In this document: positions 57,640 through 64,000 of the stretch, piece by piece | How the letters are laid out: each line of letters begins with the position of its first letter | How positions within the stretch are numbered: position 1 is the stretch's first letter | Assembly (NCBI GenBank): GCA_004352715.1 | Contig: SCFE01000055.1 | Coordinates: 1,178,709-1,242,708 of the forward strand | Length of the DNA stretch: 64,000 nt | From: Hofstenia miamia | Taxonomy: Eukaryota; Xenacoelomorpha; Acoela | Reading direction: 5' to 3' | Program-made: the position numbers and the translations under genes | Notes under the pieces: generated by a model | The model's input: the letters and a program-made list of their open reading frames with translations, nothing else | Told to the model about the DNA's origin: nothing | Database searches by the model: none

Positions 57640-57840
57640 TCATATATATCATGTGTCATAATTTCTTCCTACCACCACCAGTAATTTAGTAATATAAGTA
57701 TTGCCACAACAAATTATTTCCAGGATTGCAATCGTCCTTCTCATCGCTTAGAGAAATTATCACTTCTTATATATTACTAAAAGTTCTTTGCCAACTTACA
57801 TCAACTAACATCAGCACAAAGTAAGTGGAATTTTCATAAA
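57640..57840 (+). repeat. Dispersed repeat, inverse of 31990-32180
   Basis: Shares CCAACTTACATCA and TAATATAAGTATTGCCACA with the reverse complement of 31990-32180. Confidence 0.65.
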
Positions 57841-57959
57841 CGCCTATAGCAGATAAAATTTAGATGTTAGAAGTATTGCACTAGCCAACAATGCAGGGTT
57901 GATTAAATTATAGTAAATTAAATATAGTGAAAATCGATAGGTTGCATTCAAATGCAAAC

Positions 57960-58130
57960 TTCAACCGCCTAATGATTTTTTAAGAAATTTTAAAACGCTT
58001 AAAATTATTTTAACGCTGATAGCTCAAAAGCAATTAAAGCTATTTTCAATCTGAAAGTACCACATGATAGAAAAGAGTCTCTTCTTTCTTTTTCGCTCTA
58101 ATTCGCGCGCTAGCTTTGCATAATTTTCGA
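57960..58130 (+). repeat. Dispersed repeat, partner of 20630-20790
   Basis: Shared CTGAAAG(T/C)ACCACATGATAG and the downstream TTTTTCGCTCT words. Confidence 0.7.
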
Positions 58131-58940
58131 TTTGGGAAGGAATGATGTCTTAACATTCGCTACTAGAGGGATACAACATTTAGTGACAAAATCTTTTGTA
58201 ATTCGTTGTTCAGGAACCACTAAATATGATGTCATTTAACAATTTCTCATTTACTTGGCAACAATCGAGTCATGACGACTACGGAAATCAGTAATATATG
58301 AATAATTAATCTACTCATCGACACATTTGCCTTGAAAAACAAACTTTTTTGTATAGAAAATACAGTCGTAAATAGACAACATTAATTAGTCTCGCTCTAG
58401 TACGAACCTTGTGGACAGTATAAAGAATACAAAAGTAATTTAGCATTGGACAATTTTCAGACATTTTCTCAAGCCCCTGTGACTACGTAGTTTAAACATG
58501 ATCAATTATTCTTTCCCTCATAAATTCAATTTGAGCAATAATAATAAGCACCACCGAGGGGATGTCAAATTAACAATAGCAACCTGAGATCGAAATGCTG
58601 ACGTCATGGTGACGTAAGAATACAAAATAATTCATAAAGAATAAAATCGAAAAAGTCCCCGAGTGACTCTACAATGCCTTCTTGTCATTGTGAAGCTAGG
58701 GCAGTTTGGCTTTGCTGAATATGTAGGGTTTTTCTTTCTGCAATAATGTTGAACAATCTAACAGTAGTCCTGCAGTGTGTTTATCATGAATTTTGGGAGC
58801 CATGACATTAGTCTGGTGCCATATATGTGGTGAAATGACTACAGCAGCAATAGTATTGTGTACTGTTCAGAAAAACTGAAATAAAAAAATTTGTTTTCAG
58901 GATTTTGCTACCTGACTCCTATATTTGACTGATAATAATT

Positions 58941-59135
58941 GCTCATATAACTGCCAAAACAGTAAGAAAGACCAATTATTCCAACTTGCCACCCACAGTA
59001 GAGCATGTTCTGCATGAAGAGGAACTTCCTATGCCTAAAATTATATTTCCTTCACTATTTTCATATGTTAAGCTATTACCTAGCTCTGATGAAAGAGATT
59101 TTTACCTTGATGGATCAACTTGTGCCAGATGCTAA
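58941..59135 (+). other. Possible terminal exon of unknown gene
   Basis: A 64-codon stop-bounded frame without Met reads NYSNLPPTVEHVLHEEELPM, then PKIIFPSLFSYVKLLPSSDE and RDFYLDGST. Its composition is more protein-like than neighbouring frames, and CTGCCAAAACAG at 58951-58962 could be a splice acceptor. I do not recognise the protein and could not find an upstream exon. The misplaced contig at 56644-56939 contains the first part of the same frame. Confidence 0.25.
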
Positions 59136-59886
59136 AAAGAATATGTCTCCTAAACAGACATTTATGCATATGAATGATTTCTTCTAATTTTCTTCTTATG
59201 ACAGTACTTTTTAACTTGAAACATTTTTCATGTTCATTTGTTCAGACTTTTATGTAAAAATTGATTTCTCAATTGTGTTGATTTAATGTATGCTACTCAC
59301 CACAATTAAAGAATCACAAAAACTAAATTTGATTTATGAAGCAGACTGCATATGTGAAATTAAATTTAACTTAGAAATAGATGTTTGAGTGTACAATTCA
59401 ATAAATGTCTTACATTTTTAAACCAGTGTTACATTGTGTTCTTGATAGAAGAGCATCCTAAATATTGTTAGTGTTGTAGCACATTATTTTTGTGCGATGT
59501 TTAATACAGATAAAGCATTGCTCTTACTTTTCAGTGTTTCTTCTTTGACATAGGCCTACATACTAAAGAAAATTTTCCAGAATTCGACTCTTCCATTTCA
59601 GGTTTATGCAAACAAATATGTTTCTGGTTCCTGTACAATTTTAATATTATTTGATGCAAAACTGTATTACATTTTCAAATTTGAAATATTAGAAGAAGAA
59701 GAAGAAGAAAAATCTATATTCAGAAATTGTTTTAACAATAAATAGAAATACTGATAACAAATTCTGAAAGCGTCAAGAAAGTAATACAAAACTAAACAAA
59801 AAAGAAAACAACGAATATTTACAAATAAAAAGTGGTTAACTTGGGCTATGGCGATTGCTAGTTTCTATTAATAGAGTAATCAGGAT
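59136..59886. other. AT-rich spacer
   Basis: Contains a short GAA run near 59692-59710; nothing else recognised. Confidence 0.4.
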
Positions 59887-59904
59887 CTGTCTCTTATACA
59901 CATC
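59887..59904 (+). other. Tn5/Nextera mosaic-end sequence (library artefact)
   Basis: CTGTCTCTTATACACATC equals 18 of the 19 bases of the Tn5 mosaic end used in tagmentation libraries. It is not expected by chance in 64 kb. LINE coding sequence starts directly after it and its frame runs into the adaptor, so this is a chimeric join. Confidence 0.93.
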
Positions 59905-60072
59905 GCCATTTCAGTTTTTTTATATTATAAGTGCAAAAATATTTTTTAATATTCATTTTAAAGTTTTTTAATTTACTTATTTGTTTAATATATTTTGGTA
60001 ATTCATTCCACATATTTATAGCTGTGTTTAGAAATGAATTTTTCATTATTCGTTTCTTATACCTAATAGGTT
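59905..60072 (-). pseudogene. LINE ORF2 C-terminal fragment
   Basis: The minus strand reads YKKRIMKNSFLNTAINMWNE, then LPKYIKQISKLKNFKMNIKK and YFCTYNIKKLKW. This is the well-kept R-NSF...WN-LP--I.....FK...K-Y- signature at the C-terminus of CR1/jockey-type ORF2. The three last residues before the apparent stop are encoded by the adaptor sequence, so the natural stop is not seen. A 1000-base gap separates it from the rest of LINE copy 2. Confidence 0.8.
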
Positions 60073-61072
60073 NNNNNNNNNNNNNNNNNNNNNNNNNNNN
60101 NNNNNNNNNNNNNNNNNNNNNNNNNNNNNNNNNNNNNNNNNNNNNNNNNNNNNNNNNNNNNNNNNNNNNNNNNNNNNNNNNNNNNNNNNNNNNNNNNNNN
60201 NNNNNNNNNNNNNNNNNNNNNNNNNNNNNNNNNNNNNNNNNNNNNNNNNNNNNNNNNNNNNNNNNNNNNNNNNNNNNNNNNNNNNNNNNNNNNNNNNNNN
60301 NNNNNNNNNNNNNNNNNNNNNNNNNNNNNNNNNNNNNNNNNNNNNNNNNNNNNNNNNNNNNNNNNNNNNNNNNNNNNNNNNNNNNNNNNNNNNNNNNNNN
60401 NNNNNNNNNNNNNNNNNNNNNNNNNNNNNNNNNNNNNNNNNNNNNNNNNNNNNNNNNNNNNNNNNNNNNNNNNNNNNNNNNNNNNNNNNNNNNNNNNNNN
60501 NNNNNNNNNNNNNNNNNNNNNNNNNNNNNNNNNNNNNNNNNNNNNNNNNNNNNNNNNNNNNNNNNNNNNNNNNNNNNNNNNNNNNNNNNNNNNNNNNNNN
60601 NNNNNNNNNNNNNNNNNNNNNNNNNNNNNNNNNNNNNNNNNNNNNNNNNNNNNNNNNNNNNNNNNNNNNNNNNNNNNNNNNNNNNNNNNNNNNNNNNNNN
60701 NNNNNNNNNNNNNNNNNNNNNNNNNNNNNNNNNNNNNNNNNNNNNNNNNNNNNNNNNNNNNNNNNNNNNNNNNNNNNNNNNNNNNNNNNNNNNNNNNNNN
60801 NNNNNNNNNNNNNNNNNNNNNNNNNNNNNNNNNNNNNNNNNNNNNNNNNNNNNNNNNNNNNNNNNNNNNNNNNNNNNNNNNNNNNNNNNNNNNNNNNNNN
60901 NNNNNNNNNNNNNNNNNNNNNNNNNNNNNNNNNNNNNNNNNNNNNNNNNNNNNNNNNNNNNNNNNNNNNNNNNNNNNNNNNNNNNNNNNNNNNNNNNNNN
61001 NNNNNNNNNNNNNNNNNNNNNNNNNNNNNNNNNNNNNNNNNNNNNNNNNNNNNNNNNNNNNNNNNNNNNNNN
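60073..61072. other. Assembly gap (1000 N)
   Basis: Exactly 1000 N, which suggests a placeholder of unknown true size. It hides the RT region of LINE copy 2. Confidence 0.99.
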
Positions 61073-62599
61073 GATATTCCGCAAATATATTTATATGTTC
61101 CCACATAATAAAGATCGGGAAACCATAACTCCCACTAGACGTGTTAAAGTATAGTGTGTAGACGGCTTTTAATAATTCATATTTGTTAATATAAATAAAC
61201 GAAAACATTGGACTTAGACAATCGATTTTGTTCTGAAATACAATTAATTCCCCTCTGAACGTACCTAAGTCTTTGAAAACCTGGTTTAGCATATTACCAA
61301 TGTCCGTATTGCTATTAAATATCCTATTTTCGTAGTTGATCTCATTTATATTACACTGTAAACCTTTTTCTTTGCTTAAATATTTTCTAATGAAGGAACA
61401 TTTTCCTTAGATTAATCTAACTTTTCCTAGAAATAATTTTCACTTTTATTTCTAAGTATTTGCTTTCTGCTAAATACTCAGTTTTAATGTCTTTATAGTG
61501 TATTATTTTTATCTTAGTTTCATTATCAAAAACTTTTTTCTAATTATTCTTTTCTTTCCCTTCTAACAATATAAGTTCTCTGCTTGTTAGCTCGATACAT
61601 TTTTCTGTGGACAAATATCTATGCTGAAATGAATCAACTTTATTCAAACGAGTTCTGATCCCCTTAAGAATAATCTTAATCATTTCATAAGTATTATGCA
61701 ATCTGCAGATATAACTATATCCTACATTTAGCAAACTTTCAATTAATTTTTTTTGTCAATTTCTCAAACTTGTTGCATACACTTTTTTTCATCTAGTATG
61801 TACACACAAAGATTATTGTTTGAAAACGAATTGTAAATGAAAGTGGTGCATTTTGAGTTATCATCCATATTTGATAAATGATAATCAATTAAAGCTTTGT
61901 CACTTGTTGGGATAGTATTATTGACGATATCAAGATGAACTTCATCACAAATACGATTAATATGAAATGACTTTTTGTTTTGCTAAGTAGTTGATGTTGA
62001 AGTCTAATAGTAAAAAAATGCGTTGCATTTTTGAGTTCGGAAACAGTCTATTTATAATTATATTTAGACAAAAACTGATTTCGTAGAACAAAGCTTACGA
62101 TCTCCGCCTTCCATAAGAAAAAGTAGTAGGATTTCTAGAATGTATTTTTCCTGAATTTTTTCAATATTTAACTTAAAACGCTGAAGCTTTAAATCCTTTA
62201 CCAAATAGGTGTATGCTAATAATTCCGAGCTGCAGATGGCAAGCAATTGCTTTTACCTTTGAATATGTGAATAAGATGCAGCCAATTATAGATGGAAATT
62301 AGTTCAGCACACCTTAAAACTTCCCAGCCAACTGTTTGCAGGCCCAGTCTATTTTAAATTTTTTTGACCATTTGAGCCCATACTTTACTTAAGATGAGGG
62401 GAGTGGCTAAGTATAAAATGAAGTAGGTTTTCGCGATTTACTTCTCTATTATTTGTATACATTGATATCACTCAGAACTAATAAAATGGCTATTAATTAA
62501 GACCTGCATACATACACTTATTTTCAAATTAGTAGATGACCCAAGTACTCCTATGTTGCTTTAATTTCATGTATTGATTACATCAGACGCTTTTAGTTC
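61069..62599 (-). mobile_element. LINE retrotransposon copy 2, 5' and pre-RT part
   Basis: Same block as 18553-19998. On the minus strand the frame at about 61073-61292 reads MLNQVFKDLGTFRGELIVFQ and SSGSYGFPIFIMWEHINIFA, the pre-RT segment and first RT block. Upstream, at 61540-61734, MLNVGYSYICRLHNTYEMIK is open here but shorter in copy 1, where a stop intervenes. Frameshifts show both copies are dead. It lacks the Tc1-like insertion as far as can be seen, but the homologous site falls in the N gap. Confidence 0.8.
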
Positions 62600-63599
62600 N
62601 NNNNNNNNNNNNNNNNNNNNNNNNNNNNNNNNNNNNNNNNNNNNNNNNNNNNNNNNNNNNNNNNNNNNNNNNNNNNNNNNNNNNNNNNNNNNNNNNNNNN
62701 NNNNNNNNNNNNNNNNNNNNNNNNNNNNNNNNNNNNNNNNNNNNNNNNNNNNNNNNNNNNNNNNNNNNNNNNNNNNNNNNNNNNNNNNNNNNNNNNNNNN
62801 NNNNNNNNNNNNNNNNNNNNNNNNNNNNNNNNNNNNNNNNNNNNNNNNNNNNNNNNNNNNNNNNNNNNNNNNNNNNNNNNNNNNNNNNNNNNNNNNNNNN
62901 NNNNNNNNNNNNNNNNNNNNNNNNNNNNNNNNNNNNNNNNNNNNNNNNNNNNNNNNNNNNNNNNNNNNNNNNNNNNNNNNNNNNNNNNNNNNNNNNNNNN
63001 NNNNNNNNNNNNNNNNNNNNNNNNNNNNNNNNNNNNNNNNNNNNNNNNNNNNNNNNNNNNNNNNNNNNNNNNNNNNNNNNNNNNNNNNNNNNNNNNNNNN
63101 NNNNNNNNNNNNNNNNNNNNNNNNNNNNNNNNNNNNNNNNNNNNNNNNNNNNNNNNNNNNNNNNNNNNNNNNNNNNNNNNNNNNNNNNNNNNNNNNNNNN
63201 NNNNNNNNNNNNNNNNNNNNNNNNNNNNNNNNNNNNNNNNNNNNNNNNNNNNNNNNNNNNNNNNNNNNNNNNNNNNNNNNNNNNNNNNNNNNNNNNNNNN
63301 NNNNNNNNNNNNNNNNNNNNNNNNNNNNNNNNNNNNNNNNNNNNNNNNNNNNNNNNNNNNNNNNNNNNNNNNNNNNNNNNNNNNNNNNNNNNNNNNNNNN
63401 NNNNNNNNNNNNNNNNNNNNNNNNNNNNNNNNNNNNNNNNNNNNNNNNNNNNNNNNNNNNNNNNNNNNNNNNNNNNNNNNNNNNNNNNNNNNNNNNNNNN
63501 NNNNNNNNNNNNNNNNNNNNNNNNNNNNNNNNNNNNNNNNNNNNNNNNNNNNNNNNNNNNNNNNNNNNNNNNNNNNNNNNNNNNNNNNNNNNNNNNNNN
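62600..63599. other. Assembly gap (1000 N)
   Basis: Placeholder gap between the LINE block and a (TA)n tract. Confidence 0.99.

Positions 63600-63630
<31 letters not shown>
63600..63630. repeat. (TA)n tract
   Basis: Microsatellite at the right edge of the 1000-base gap. Confidence 0.95.
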
Positions 63631-63632
<2 letters not shown>

Positions 63633-63639
63633 TTATGAT

Positions 63640-63740
63640 AGCGGTGACACAGCTGGCTAGAACTAGCCCCTGGTCCGGTAATCCCATGCTGGTGACCCGA
63701 TTGCATATTTGATCTGGACACCGTGAACCAGACTTGTTAA
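63640..63740. repeat. GC-richer short repeat, possibly SINE-like
   Basis: TAGCCCCTGGTCCGG and TTTGATCTGGACACC words occur in the same order as in the reverse complement of 13375-13590. The similarity is weak and no tRNA structure is proven. Confidence 0.3.
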
Positions 63741-64000
63741 CAACCGAGATATTGAAGGCACACTCAGCTCATTTTGAATTGGAATATTTTTGGTTAGGCT
63801 CGGCTTAAAATTTGGGAATCCTTGAGATAGCTTTGATTTGCATTTTTTCGATAGAAAGCAAAAATAAAGATGTACATGATGTCCCGCCCAGGTCCTTTTT
63901 TTCATTTTTAAAACCGGGGACCTCTAGGAGCACGCTCACAGAAAGTTAATCCTATTAATCAGCAAGAAGCGATACTAAGCGAACAAAAACTCGATATTTC
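63741..64000. other. Unassigned end of window
   Basis: No recognised feature. CCGCCCAGGTCCTTTTTTTC and AACCGGGGACC words near 63884-63920 hint at another repeat end. Confidence 0.3.

Noticed and set aside
59894-63721. Open frames of 350-409 codons
   Set aside because: They span the two 1000-base gaps; only short LINE pieces at the edges are real.

Overview
This is an AT-rich (about two thirds A+T or more by eye), repeat-dominated piece of an invertebrate metazoan genome. The evidence is the presence of LINE-type retroelements, Tc1/mariner, hAT and piggyBac DNA transposons, long (TA)n microsatellites, an intronless class A GPCR, and the absence of operons or bacterial gene spacing. I cannot place the species; a cnidarian, mollusc or tunicate would all be compatible. 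The sequence is a draft scaffold with eight multi-base N gaps of 58 to 1000 bases inside or beside repeats, further 93-base gaps inside (TA)n tracts, and four single-N joins.

Layout. 1-5.8 kb: mostly featureless, with a broken reverse-transcriptase pseudogene at about 1.9-3.0 kb. 5.8-7.5 kb: a frameshifted transposon-like pseudogene flanked by a four-times repeated 15-17 base motif. 8-12.6 kb: minus-strand LINE debris (zinc-knuckle ORF1, ORF2 pieces) with an inverted fragment. 12.9-14.1 kb: two non-autonomous hAT elements with 8-bp target duplications. 16.1-20 kb: a minus-strand LINE carrying a nearly intact Tc1-like transposon (17117-18498) and a piggyBac-like MITE (16437-16646); a second copy of this LINE block lies at 59.9-62.6 kb. 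20.6-23.6 kb: a composite repeat split by a hAT element. 24346-25551: the only convincing host gene, an intact 401-residue rhodopsin-like GPCR. 26-43 kb: AT-rich spacer with a mariner-like DD41D deletion derivative (29743-30575), a dispersed repeat pair (30.8 and 43.2 kb), (TA)n-bounded MITE-like units, a foldback hairpin (37386-37467), a 97-bp hAT MITE (38455-38551) and a hAT pseudogene (39.3-39.7 kb). 45-50 kb: a transposon-like pseudogene, a hAT MITE with a perfect target duplication (46804-47346) and a piggyBac (PGBD4-like) transposase pseudogene. 50.2-54.5 kb: a GC-richer plus-strand LINE and a minus-strand LINE fragment. 54.7-55.9 kb: a hAT remnant. 56.5-59.1 kb: assembly duplications. 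59.9-64 kb: second LINE copy and two 1000-base gaps.

No gene network can be read here: apart from the GPCR, recognisable coding matter belongs to mobile elements. What is informative is the nested order of insertions, which gives a relative chronology (LINE first, then Tc1-like and piggyBac-like insertions into it; hAT elements into older repeats), and several assembly artefacts that should be known before the window is used, including an 18-base match to the Tn5/Nextera mosaic end at 59887-59904. No clearly undescribed biological system was found.
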